Source: Lolium rigidum
Lineage: Eukaryota; Streptophyta; Magnoliopsida; Poales; Poaceae
DNA: 64,000 bases
NCBI RefSeq assembly: GCF_022539505.1
Contig: NC_061508.1
Coordinates: forward strand, 98,977,385-99,041,384
Direction: 5' to 3'
Shown in pieces: positions 46,991 to 57,180 of the stretch (position 1 is the first letter of the stretch; the number at the start of each line of letters is the position of its first letter). Under the pieces are notes generated by a model. The model was given only the letters and a program-made list of their open reading frames with translations. It did not search any database and was not told the origin of the DNA. A program made the position numbers and the translations under genes.

Positions 46991-47519
46991 TAAGGATGCC
47001 AATTTTTCCCATGGGTACGGGTACCCGCGGGTACCGTACCCGTATGGGCAGGGTAAGGGTACACTTTTATGCTCATGGGTAGTACCCATACCCTACCCGT
47101 TAAATAATGGGTAGGGCACGGGTATAGCCTCGTACCCACGGGTATACCCATACCCTGCCCGTTTATCGTCGATTTCTTACGTGACACGTCTAGTTTTGTT
47201 GCTTATGAGTTAAAATACGAGAATGTGATTTTTATATTTTATTAATAGTTATGTACTCAACTACCTATTATTGAATTGAGATAATTCATTTTTTAATAAT
47301 TTTTTATCAATAAATGTAAAATTGTGAGTGAAATGTGTACAATTTGACCTACCCATTGGGTATCCAATGGGTACGGGTACCCGCCGGGTATGGGTATGGA
47401 TAAAGTTTTATACCCATGGGTATGGATAAAGTTTTATACCCATGGGTATGAGTATGGGTAGCCTATTGACTATACTGGTATGGGTATGGTATTGCTCTAC
47501 CCTGCCCATTGCCATCCTA
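46991..47519. mobile_element. hAT-like non-autonomous element (529 bp)
   Basis: The left end is TAAGGATGCCAA and the right end is TTGCCATCCTA, near-inverse. The flanks ATACCATG (46,983-46,990) and TTACCATG (47,520-47,527) are an 8-bp target duplication with one mismatch, as for hAT elements. The interior is crowded with GGGTACCCG-type palindromes (GGGTACGGGTACCC, ACCCATGGGTA). It is non-coding and is inserted beside a Gypsy gag remnant. Confidence 0.75.
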
Positions 47520-47527
47520 TTACCATG

Positions 47528-48362
47528 CGTGGCACTTGTGAGTAGATCTCCATGTTCCTGAGGGCATATGATGAATTGGCTATGGTTTCCATGTTCGAGA
47601 TTTTGGACCAGATTTTCTCGCTCAGCTTCGGGTATGCCTGCCATCCGAGATCTTGCTCTTCCGCGGTTGTCTGTGGTTATCTGCTGAATTTCTCGAGTGT
47701 GCACTCAAGTTAGCTCTGCGCTCTCTAGAAGTGTCCGCCACAACTTTTCTCTCATCAAGTTTCCGTTGCAACTTTTCCAACTCACGTCTTGCGCGACTGA
47801 GTTTATATTGATACGCTCTTAGCGCTACCGCCGAGACTTGTGTGGTCATCGGCTCTGTACCGTTTACAGCTCTGGTAGCTCTGTCCCACACCTCTTGCGG
47901 TAGCTGCACCTTTTCTCTTGGCGGAGCTCCCACATACTTGTTTCCTGTTCCCCTCATGAGATCTGCGGGATCGACATAGGGGTTGCCCAGATCGTCGAAA
48001 GCCTCAGATTGTTCGTCTTCGTCTACCTCACGACCCGATGCCATGAGCACGCAGACTTGATGGTGTGTTCTATTTGCACTCTCGTCCAGCTCAGGATCTT
48101 GAATCGTCGAGTTCTTGCTGCGTGACGCTAAGTTCAACATCCGCGCATTATGCATAGGATAGGTGACACCGTCGTATAGATCGGCGAAGACCTCCCTGCT
48201 AGCAGTGGAATTGGTTGTGTTGGTGAAGTCGAAGTTGGTGAGGCTCTCGGAATCGCTATCTTGGGATATATCGGTTTCCGTGACCGACCCGAAAGCCATC
48301 CCACCGAATAGATCAGCGAGTTTTCCGCTATCAGCGGGCTTGGTGAAGTGTACCGGCGAGAC
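47528..48362 (-). pseudogene. Gypsy gag N-terminal remnant
   Basis: The minus-strand frame reads VSPVHFTKPADSGKLADLFG and MAFGSVTETDISQDSDSES. It continues through AFDDLGNPYVDPADLMRGTG and a coiled coil (YQYKLSRARRELEKLQRKL) to a TGA near 47,622. A second frame continues with MAGIPEAERENLVQNLE down to ~47,530. The pattern is that of the acidic N-terminal gag of Triticeae Gypsy elements. It is cut at 48,362 by a TGAAAG-starting element and at 47,528 by the hAT-like insertion. Confidence 0.65.
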
Positions 48363-49625
48363 TGAAAGGACACGGATGTCGCCTAGAGGGGGTGAATAGG
48401 CGGTTTAAAACTTTTACGAGATGAGCTTAACAAATACGGAATAAAACTAGTGTTTACTTTGTCAAGCCCAAAGCCTGTATACTATGGTTCACCTATATGC
48501 ACTAACAACTTATGCTAAGCAATATAAGCAACGATGTGATAGCAAGATATATAAATTCAAGCACGATGGCTATCACAAAGTAAAGTGCATAAGTAAAGAG
48601 CTCGGGTAAAGAGATAACCGAGGCACGCGGGAGACGATGATTTATCCCGAAGTTCACACTCTTGCGAGTGCTAATCTCCGTTGGAGAGGTGTGGTGGCTT
48701 AGTGCTCCCGAACGCCACAAATGGCCTCACCTTGAGGTGTGGTTGCTCGATGCACACCAACGCCACAAAGGCCTCATCCCAAGATGCAGTAGTCACACCA
48801 CACATCGAGCGTCACGAAGGCGCCGGCCTCACCTTATTCTATGGTGACCCTCGCCACAAAGGCCTAGGTCACGGTTCCACTAAAGGATTTCCTTCGAGGC
48901 GGAAACCGGGCCTCACACAAAGGTTGGTGCACACATCCACAACTTAATTGGAGGCTCCCAAAAAATCGCCACAAAGGCCTAGAATCCGTCTATGGTTCCA
49001 AGAACCCAAGAGTAACAACCTTCTTACTTTCACCACCACGAATCACCGTGGAGAACTCAAACCGATGCACACAAATGCAATGGCAAGAACAGCACTAAGA
49101 TGCTCAAGTCCTTCTCTCTCAAATTCCAACAAAGCTACAAAAGCTACTGGGGGAATAAGAGAGGAAAAACAAATAAGAGGAGGAACACCAAATTTTTCCA
49201 AGATCTAGATCTAGTGGATTCCCCTCACAAAGAGAGAGATTTGATTGGTCAAGATGTAGATCAAGATCTCCTCTCTCTTTTCCCTCAAATAGGTGCAAGG
49301 ATCATGGAGAGATTAGAGGGAGAGGAAGCTTCTCAAGGTCAACAATGGAGTAGAGAGAGTGCAAGAAGCTTACAACCCAAGGAGGAAGAAAGGGGTCTTA
49401 TATACCCGCTCCCAATGGAATATGACCGTTTGGGACCTGTCGGGCCCAAATTTTCACCCCGGGACGGAATTTCCGCCCCCCGGGACTTCGAAAAATGACT
49501 AATAACTTAAGGGAAATGCTCTCAGTAAGGGGGCCAGACATTTGGCCGGAAATTTTGTAATCTGGGCCGGACATTTGGCTCTCAGTAAGGTGTGTCATCA
49601 CATGTGCTGCAGCCACATCGACACG

Positions 49626-49878
49626 TGATACGTCTCCAACGTATCTATAATTTCTTATGTTCCATGCTAGTTTTATGACAATACCTACATGTTTTATTCA
49701 CACTTTATAATGTTTTTATGCATTTTCTGGGACTAACCTATTAACAAGATGCCACAGTGTCAGTTCCTATTTTCTGCTGTTTTTGATTTCAGAAAAGCTA
49801 GTTTACAAATATTCTCGGAATTGGACGAAACAAAAGCCCACGGCCCTATTTTCCACGGAGTGTTCCAGAAGTCCGAAG
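49626..49878 (+). repeat. LTR 5' fragment beginning TGATACGTCTCCAACGTAT
   Basis: The fragment begins TGATACGTCTCCAACGTATC and continues with CTAACCTATTAACAAGATGCC and ATATTCTCGGAATTGGACGA. It is a diverged relative of the LTR at 57,181. It runs into the N gap at 49,879, so its length is unknown. Confidence 0.75.
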
Positions 49879-49978
49879 NNNNNNNNNNNNNNNNNNNNNN
49901 NNNNNNNNNNNNNNNNNNNNNNNNNNNNNNNNNNNNNNNNNNNNNNNNNNNNNNNNNNNNNNNNNNNNNNNNNNNNNN
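49879..49978. other. Assembly gap (100 N)
   Basis: Exactly 100 Ns, the conventional placeholder for a gap of unknown size. The flanks are repetitive (LTR fragment on the left), which explains the break. Any frame crossing it is meaningless. Confidence 0.98.
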
Positions 49979-50126
49979 GTTAGTTGTATCCTCATATAGG
50001 TTGCTTCACCTAGTTTGCATTAGGCTCATCTTTATATTCCGCAAAGCCTAATATTGCAAAGAAAGAATTAAAATTTGTAGAAACCTATTCACCCCCCCCT
50101 CTAGGTTTACCATCTCTATACTTTCA

Positions 50127-50620
50127 ATTCCCCATGAAATACCTCTTCTAATCAGCGATAAACCGCTTATGGTGGCTGCTTGGGACTTCCTCCTAGACAA
50201 GGTGGGTGACAGGGTTGACCATTGGCTAGGTCTGTTTCTCGCTTCGACGGGAAGACTTGAGATTAATAATTCGTGTTTGTCGAGCCTGCTCATGTTTACC
50301 AAGGGTGTCTATTTGTTGCATGATGCAACACAACCGCCATGGACAAACCAGACGAAACAAGAGGAAATACCACATCCTTAACTGGGCTACAGTTGTAAGT
50401 CGAAGGAATTCGGGGGTTTGGGAATCCTCAATAAAAAGAACATGACCATCACATTGAGGCTTACATGGATCTGGAAGCGATACCAAAACACAGAGGGACT
50501 ATGGGTGGATCTCATTCGCGCGAAGTACCTAGAAGGTAGGGATGTATTCTCGAGAGAAGTCCCATCGCACGACTCTCAGTTTTGGAATGCCACCGAAAAG
50601 ATGAAGTGGTTTTCCAGCCC
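50127..50620 (+). pseudogene. LINE (L1-type) reverse transcriptase fragment
   Basis: Pieces in changing frames resemble the thumb region of plant L1 ORF2. They include AAWDFLLDKVGDRVDHWLG, then INNSCLSSLLMF, then a stretch like KYHILNWATVV, and GLWVDLIRAKYLEGRDVFS followed by SQFWNATEKMKWF. Both ends are truncated. It is a different LINE copy from the one at 8.8 and 18.9 kb. Confidence 0.75.
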
Positions 50621-50974
50621 AATAGAATCGCTGGCATCCCCGTGCCGGCCCCTTCGCGTAGGGCGCGAATCGGGCGCGCCGGCGCCTCGCGGCATGACGG
50701 TTTTTACGGGTGGGGCGCCTTGTCGGCGAAAGGACGCGACGGTTTGCATCGGCCGCGACGCGGGAAGGTTGGTCGTCGGTGTTTAATGGTCCCCCGCACG
50801 GAAACCGAGATGGCGACAAGGACAGTGACTGGCCACGCGGCGTCCACTCGCCTACGTTGCCGTAAATGCGGGTAGTTGGTATCCCCTATTTAGTACGTAT
50901 GTTGTCCACCGCCGCGGTGCTATCCTCTCATCTCCACCACTGTCGCCGCACTAGTCTCTCCTCTCCATCTGAAA

Positions 50975-51637
50975 ATGCCGCGCCGTCTTAAGACGATGTA
51001 CTCCATGCTTGGCCTCAACGGCCGTGCGCTTCTTGCGGCGCCTCTACCACCACCGCAGTCGGAGTCGGAGCTGGAGCCGCAGCCCGACGCAGACTACAAC
51101 TCCGACGACGCCGTGGACCCACGGTTTGCGGTGTGGCATGAGGCCTACGTCGCATACGCGAAAGCTGAGGCAACGCAGTGGGGTGAGCAGCCGCAGGCCC
51201 CCACCGACCCGGAGCAGGCGGCGATCCTGGCGTCGTTGAACGCGCAGCGCTTCCGTAGGTTGAAGGAGGACCAGCGGGAGTTCGTCAACGACGCGAACCT
51301 CGAGCACGCCCTCGAGTTCTCGCGCCAGCGAGCGGCCACAGAGGATGCATGACGCCTCCTCATGGAGGCTGAGCGACAGAAGCTCATCAAGCTGAACGCT
51401 CATCGCCACTACGAGGCATTCACCCGCAAGCAAGCGAGGCGCGCCGAGAACGAGGCTTCTCGGCAAAGGCTGGCAGCACGGGGACATCGCCACCGACAAG
51501 CTCCTGCGACGTCGGCCGCCATGCTCCACCGCCAGATGCGCGAAGCAAGGGCCGAGAGGCGGACACGGACGCATGCGGCAAAGGCGAAGAACGACGACGA
51601 GGCAGGCCCGTTGCGTGCCCCAACCGACGGCCAGTAG
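50975..51637 (+). pseudogene. Charged coiled-coil protein with one in-frame stop, unknown
   Basis: ATG 50,975 opens a 125-codon frame ending at TGA 51,350-51,352. The same frame continues at once to a TAG at 51,635-51,637, so one substitution separates it from a ~220-residue protein. The product has an acidic Pro/Glu start (PPPQSESELEPQPDADYNSD), then AVWHEAYVAYAKAEATQW and a long Arg/Ala/Glu helix (RKQARRAENEASRQRLAARG). No domain was recognised. Flanks rich in GGCGCCGG and a right border like GGAGATGCTCTTAGG suggest it belongs to a DNA transposon of the Mutator or Harbinger sort. Confidence 0.45.
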
Positions 51638-52192
51638 ATTAGGGTTAAGTTTAAGTTTTATTTAGGTTTAAATTTGAGTTACTTTTGTATAAATTTCATA
51701 TAAATTTCGTATGAATTCCGGTTTTAAATGAATTCCGGTTTTAAATGTTATTCCAACATTCAAATTCTATCGGGGCTGACGTATGGGGGGCGCCGGTGTG
51801 GGAGGAGCATCCCGAAATAGAGGATGCTCTGCCGGCGACCCTCACACAGCAGTGCCGGCGCCCCTGCCGACGCCTATTTGGATGCCGTCGGTGGAGATGC
51901 TCTTAGGAATACCTACATTGCGAGTATAATCCGACAAGGGCCTATTAAAGATAAATTATTGGTAACCTGCTATTTTTTTTCCAAATATTATTACATATGC
52001 AGTGTTGGAGGGAGGAACCAGGCGAAGTCAGGAGGCTGCGCGTAGGGTCTGAGCTCCGACTATCTATTTCTATTCGACCCGCAGGACTGATGTACTACTA
52101 GACTTATGCTCGCGTCCGTGTTGTATGCAGGATTGCTGGTCATGTGTCTTGCTATCCTATATATCCCCCACGAAGAATGTAGGTAGCCGTGG
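51638..52192. other. Spacer between the unknown ORF and the Copia element
   Basis: 51,638-51,760 is AT-rich with two copies of ATGAATTCCGGTTTTAAATG. 51,770-51,900 is GC-rich and ends in GAGATGCTCTTAGG, perhaps the border of a DNA transposon. 51,900-52,192 shows nothing recognisable. Confidence 0.35.
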
Positions 52193-52227
52193 TGTTAGAC
52201 TGTATATATACGTAGAGCTTCTATGTA

Positions 52228-53566
52228 GGAAAATGATCCAATCCCCCCGGGGGATACGACGCGCTCCAACCTCCGGCTCCGCGGCCGTTGGATGACTATC
52301 ATCACGCGCACGCGCTACCGTCCAGCAGGTCGCGTTATTGGTGGGACCCCCCACGAAACTTTATCTACTTCCTTATCTCTCTCTCCAAGTGCTGTTCATC
52401 CATGGAGAAGGAGAAATCCACCACGCCGCCGCGCCCCTGCCACGCCACTGCGCCCCGGCCGCATGGTCCCAGGCGTTCGCCGCCCCGAACTCGCGCACCT
52501 CGCCGCCTGAAGGTCGTCGCGTGGTCCCCAACTCCCTCCGACGCAGGCGGCAACCGAGCTTCCCGCATCTGCGCCGCCGCGTCCTCGTCGGCGTGTCCTC
52601 GGCCCCCAGCAGCTTGCACGCCTTCGTTCCCCCGCCCCCCACGCCGAGCTCCGCCTCCCTGCGAGCGTCCGCCGCCTCCCCTGACCTAATCCTTCTGCAG
52701 CAGCGCCGCCGCGTCCTCGTCGGCGCTCACGCGGAGCTCGGCCTCCACCACAGCTCGTGCGCCTTCCCCGCCCCCCACGTCGAATTGGGCGCCGTCGCGC
52801 GCCGCCGAGAGGTGCAGCCATGACCCGCGAGGTCCACCTCTCCCCGTCATCGGCCATCGAGGCGCGCAGAGGTGCTCCGAGAGGAGCGGCTGCTGGTGCT
52901 ACAAGCAGTCAAGCACACCTCAATGTGCCGCGCACCGTCCTGGGGGTTTGCTGCTGACGGTTTAAGGTTCTGCTATCTTGGGCACCTGACGTTGCTACCG
53001 ACGGAGACCGGTATTGCTACCTTGGGCGTCTGGTATTGCTACCGAGGAGGGTAGATTTTGCTACCTCACGTGTCCGACGTTGCTACTGATGGTACGAGCA
53101 GTTGCTGTCTTAGGTGGACGGAGTTGCTGCAACCTTGGGCGACGCTGTTGAAGGCGAGTTCTTGTCTCTGACCAGATCTATGTCATGTGGATTTGTAACA
53201 TAGGAATTTGTTTGTTGCTATAACTTTTATTTTCACTTTTTGCTACAATTGCACAATATATTTGCTAAGGGGTCTCCGGCGAAGCCTCCGGCGAGGCCTC
53301 GTCGCGGTCTTCGACAATTTAATTATATTTTTGCTACAGTAGCATAACATTTTTGCTACGTGGTCTCCGGCGAGTTCTCCGGCGAGGTTCCGGCGAGGTC
53401 TCCGGCGAGCCCAGTCTTTTTTCTTTTCTATCATTGACGAACCGTTTTTGCTACACTGAAGCAAAAGCGATATTTTTTTGCTGCCCGGCAGCAAAAAAGA
53501 CACGTGTCAGCACGGGGACCCGGGGGCTGGGAAATCAAATCCCCCGGGGGACGCCCAGTACTTTCC
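52228..53566. mobile_element. Mutator-like element (1,339 bp) in the Copia 5' LTR
   Basis: TSD-like 9-mers TTCTATGTA (52,219-52,227) and TTCTGTGTA (53,567-53,575) flank it with one mismatch, the Mutator target size. The ends GGAAAATGATCCAATCCCCC and the inverse of GGAAAGTACTGGGCGTCCCC share GGAAA and CCCCCGGGGGAT. The left half is GC-rich with Pro/Arg/Ala frames and a duplicated CGCCGCGTCCTCGTCGGCG, but no transposase. The right half is built of TTGCTAC repeats and CTCCGGCGAG repeats. It is non-autonomous; a captured gene fragment in the GC-rich half is possible but was not recognised. Confidence 0.75.
52948..53145 (+). repeat. Degenerate 22-bp tandem array headed by TTGCTAC
   Basis: TTGCTAC, TTGCTG or CTGCTAT begins at 52,948, 52,970, 52,992, 53,014, 53,036, 53,058, 53,080, 53,102 and 53,124, an exact 22-bp spacing over nine units. 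The remaining ~15 bases of each unit vary. Two further pairs (53,240/53,262 and 53,331/53,353) keep the same 22-bp spacing. Confidence 0.85.
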
Positions 53567-53669
53567 TTCTGTGTATTATACCTGTAACATTGTACGTGTT
53601 GTACACTATAAATATAAACCCTACGCCAACCCTATTGGGTGTTGAGCGTTCCCAAATCATTGTTTCACA

Positions 53670-53681
53670 TGGTATCAGACC
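53670..53681 (+). other. Copia primer-binding site (initiator tRNA-Met type)
   Basis: TGGTATCAGA directly follows the 5' LTR end. It is complementary to initiator methionine tRNA, as usual for plant Copia elements. Confidence 0.8.
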
Positions 53682-53703
53682 TAAACCGATCCACCCACCC
53701 ACC

Positions 53704-56700
53704 CATGACTTCCGCCGCCACCCTGCCCTCGTCGACCGCCGCCGCCTCGCTTTCTGCTGCCTCGAGCACGTCGACCACTCCTGCGATGGCGTCTTCTTCG
53801 ACCACCGCGACGGTGTCGCCGTTCCTCGCGGCTCTCCTTGCCGGGACCGCTCCTCCGCCGCTCGTCCCGCCGTCGATCTCCACGCGACCGGCGGGCTCGC
53901 TGTTCACCAATGGGGCCGGGTGGCCCTTCTCCACCCCGGTCTCTCCCCTTGCCCGGGCCACCTCCGCGATGGTGCCGCCGCCCCCGACTCCGATCTCGGG
54001 ATCGCCTGCGGTGGTTTCATCGGCGTGTCCCACGCCCGCCCCGGCGCCTCCGGCCCCGATCTCTGGCGCCCTTGATGCCCCCGGCGCTACTGCGTTTCAG
54101 CCGTCTCTGCCGATCGGGTCGGCGCCTATGGTGCCCTACGGGGCTGGCCTCTACGGTCAGCCGCTCTTCTACGGCATGCCGCCGCTCTCCTACGGGCCGC
54201 ACTCGCCACCGCCATCTACGCCTGTTCTCGACACGGCCACCACCGCCGTGCCTACTGTGCTGCCCACCGCCGGCTCTGCTGCTGCAGCCGGCCATGCTGC
54301 CCCCGCCGCACCGTTTCACTTTGCCCATCTGTTGACGGTCAAGCTCAACGCCGACAACTATCTTCTATGGCGAGCTCAAGTGTTGCCGCTTCTGCGCAGC
54401 CATTACCTGGAAGGCTTTTTTGATGGATCCTTGCCGTGCCCTCCGGCTGTTCTCCAGGTTACTACGGCTGACGGTGCTCCCATGGTTATCCCTAACCCGG
54501 CGCATCGCCTTTGGGTCGCTCAGGATCAAGCCATCCTCGGTGCCATACAGTCCTCGCTCACCCCCTCGGTGGCGGGCATGGTTATCTTTGCTACGTCCTC
54601 GAGAGACGCTTGGGGCACCCTCGACTCTAGCTTCTCCTCGCAGTCTCTGGCTCGGTCTATGGCGATCCGTACCAAACTCGGTGAAATCAAAAAGCTGGAT
54701 TCCTCTATCTCCACCTACTACAATAGGGTTAAGGAGATGGCGGACATTCTCTCTTCAATTGGGCAGCCCCTTCGCGATGAGGAGTTCACCTCCTTTGTTC
54801 TCAATGGCCTCGATGAAGATTATGAAGCTCTTGTGGAGAACATCAACGGTCGTGACACTCCCCTGCCGCCTCGTGAGCTCTATGCTCGCCTTCTCAATAG
54901 TGAGCAACGCCGTCTGAAGATGCGTCCCGATGGCTCCTCCGCTGACGCCGTGGCCAATGCGGCCTACCGTGGTGGTGGCCGTGGCCAACAGCAGCCGCGC
55001 CAGCAAGGCGGGCCCCCGTCGCAGCCCCGCCAGCCGGCCACGCCGCCCCGCCCCAACAGCACCACCGGTGGCCGCGGCCGCGCCTGGCAGTGTCCGGCCT
55101 GTGGCGCCAAGGTGCCCTGTCAACTCTGCGGCATTGAAGGCCATCTTGCTTCTCGGTGTCATCGACGCTTCAAGCAAGACTTTCTTGGCATTGGGAATGA
55201 TGGCCGCGGTAATGAGAAACAGGCGGCTCTTGCGACACAGGGGTCTACTTCATCCTACCCTGTTGATCCTACGTGGTATATGGACACTGGTGCTACAGAT
55301 CACCTGACGCATGATCTCTCTCACCTCACCGCGCGGGAGTCCTACACTGGCCACGACTAGGTTCGCACTGCTGACGGGTCAGGTATGCACATCTCCCATG
55401 TTGGCCAGGCATCCCTTCTTACCCGTACATCTAAGTCCATTCATCTTCGTAATGTTCTCCGTGTTCCCTCGGTCACTCGTAATTTGCTGTCTGTTAAAAA
55501 GCTCACTCTTGATAATGATGTCTTTGTTGAGTTTCACCCGTTTCATTTTTTTGTTAAGGACCGGGTCACGCGGGACGTTCTTCTTAGAGGTTGGAGTCGC
55601 CATGGTCTTTACTCCCTTGATGTGCCTGCCGCCCCCCATGTCCTCAGTGCCGTGCGAGCTTCGTCATCACATTGGCACTCTCGCCTTGGTCATCCTGCCA
55701 CTCCCATTGTTCGTCATGTGCTTCGTCGTCATGATCTCCCACTTGTGTCTAGTAATAAAGAACCTGCAGCCTGTGATGCCTGTCAGCAAGGCAAGAGTCA
55801 TCAGTTACCCTTTTCAGTGTTAAATTATGTAGCCAAAGCTCCTCTTGAGCTCATTTATTCAGATGTGTGGGGCCATGCCCAAACTTCAGTTAGTGGTCAC
55901 AACTATTATGTCAGTTTTATTGATGCTTATAGTCGCTTTACATGGATTTATCTTCTTAAACGCAAGTCTGATGTGTTTGATGTCTTCTTGCAATTCCAAC
56001 GCCATGTAGAAAGGCTCCTTAAAGAGAAAATTGTTCATGTTCAGTCCAACTGGGGGGGGTGAGTATCGTAATCTTAGTTCTTTATTTGAGAAACATGGTA
56101 TTGCTCACCGCGTCGCTTGCCCCCATACACATCAACAGAATGGCGTTGCTGAACGTAAACACCGTCACATTGTTGAGACTGGCATAACCCTTCTTGCGCA
56201 CGCATCTGTCCCTTTTCGCTTTTGGAGTGACGCGTTTATAACAGCTTGTTTTCTCATTAATAGGCTTCCCACTAGACTCCTCAATATGAAAACACCTAGT
56301 CGAGCTATTATTCCATGAACCTCCGGACTATACCTTTCTCAAAGTGTTTGGTCGTGCATGTTGGCCACACCTTCGTCCCTACAACGGTCGCAAGCCGGAG
56401 TTTCGTTCCAAACAGTGTGTCTTCCTCGGTTATAGTTCCATGCATAAAGGGTACAAGTGTCTCCACATCCCATCCAATCGTGTCTACATCTCTCGTGATG
56501 TCGTCTTTGATGAAAATCTGTTTCCGTTTGCCCCCTCTGTTTCCCCACCTACCACTACCCAGCCCTTGGTGTCCACTCCTACCTCGCCTGGTCAATTTGA
56601 TGATGTTGCATATGCTCCTGTTTTGCTTCCTAACCATGGTGCAGGTGTTGGACGAGGCGCGCGCCTTGAGCTTCTGGATGATCCTCCGGCGGATTTTACC

Positions 56701-57180
56701 GCCCCCGCTGTTCACGTCGATCACACGGTGCCCTGCATGCCCCATGCAGCCTCCCCGATCGCCGTGCCGCTGCTTGCTCATTCACCTGAGCATGCGGTCA
56801 CGTCTGGCCCGGCCTCACCGCTCGCCGGGTCGCGACCCGTGTCGCCCCCGCCTGGGCCGTCGCCCCCGCCTGGGTCGCCGCCCCCGCCTGGGCCGTTCCC
56901 CCCGCCTGGGTCGCCTCAGGCGACGCCTTCTGCCTCGCCGCCCGCCTCCCCAGCTGGACCGCCTCTCTCGCCGTCGCCTCCACTGTCTGTGCCAGCGTCA
57001 TCTGCGCCTGTGTCGCCCGCTTCTTCGGCACCTGCGACAACGGCTGCTCCATCGACTGTGACTGCCCCTGTGTCCTCTCGACCACATACACGTAGTCGGA
57101 GTGGTATTTCTCGACCAAAGGAGCGCACTGATGGGACTGTTGCCTGGCTCGCCGCGTGTTTGGCTCAAGCTGTTGCTGAC
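53704..57180 (+). pseudogene. Copia gag-pol, N-terminal part, with one nonsense and several frame changes
   Basis: Gag starts at ATG 53,704 with a Ser/Pro-rich leader. The capsid region has KLNADNYLLWRAQVLPLL (~54,340), and the zinc knuckle is CQLCGIEGHLASRC (~55,115). Protease shows WYMDTGATDHLTHD (~55,275). A TAG at 55,358-55,360 stands where a Gln codon is expected. Integrase follows: the pre-integrase HHCC region has HWHSRLGHP and CDACQQGK, and the core has DVWGHAQTSVSGHNYYVSFID and NGVAERKHRHIVE. A run of eight G at ~56,051 shifts the frame, and another shift lies near 56,315. A Pro-rich linker ends the copy. The element cannot produce a full polyprotein. Confidence 0.85.

Larger units (their letters stand above)
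48363..50126. repeat. Region bounded by two inverted TGAAAG...CCTAGAGGGGG ends
   Basis: At 48,363 on the plus strand and at 50,126 on the minus strand, similar ~40-bp termini occur. Each has TGAAAG, then GATG, then CCTAGAGGGGG, then TGAATAGG. They face each other like terminal inverted repeats, but the flanks share no target duplication. The interior holds Ala/His-poor short frames, CCACAAAGGCCT repeats (48,700-48,980), an LTR fragment and the N gap. Either one large TIR element or two unrelated elements of the same family in opposite orientation is possible. Confidence 0.45.
52193..57180 (+). mobile_element. Copia retrotransposon (Retrofit/Ale-like), 5' part, interrupted
   Basis: The 5' LTR is split: 52,193-52,227 (starts TGTTAGACTG) and 53,576 to about 53,669, together ~129 bp, with TATAAAT at 53,607. 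The primer-binding site is at 53,670. Gag-pol follows and is cut after the integrase C-terminal region at 57,180, where another LTR element begins. Reverse transcriptase, RNase H and the 3' LTR are therefore outside the window, if present. The very short LTR and the gag type suggest the Retrofit/Ale lineage. Confidence 0.8.

Noticed and set aside
49749..50051. Frames crossing the N run
   Set aside because: They are held open only by unknown bases.
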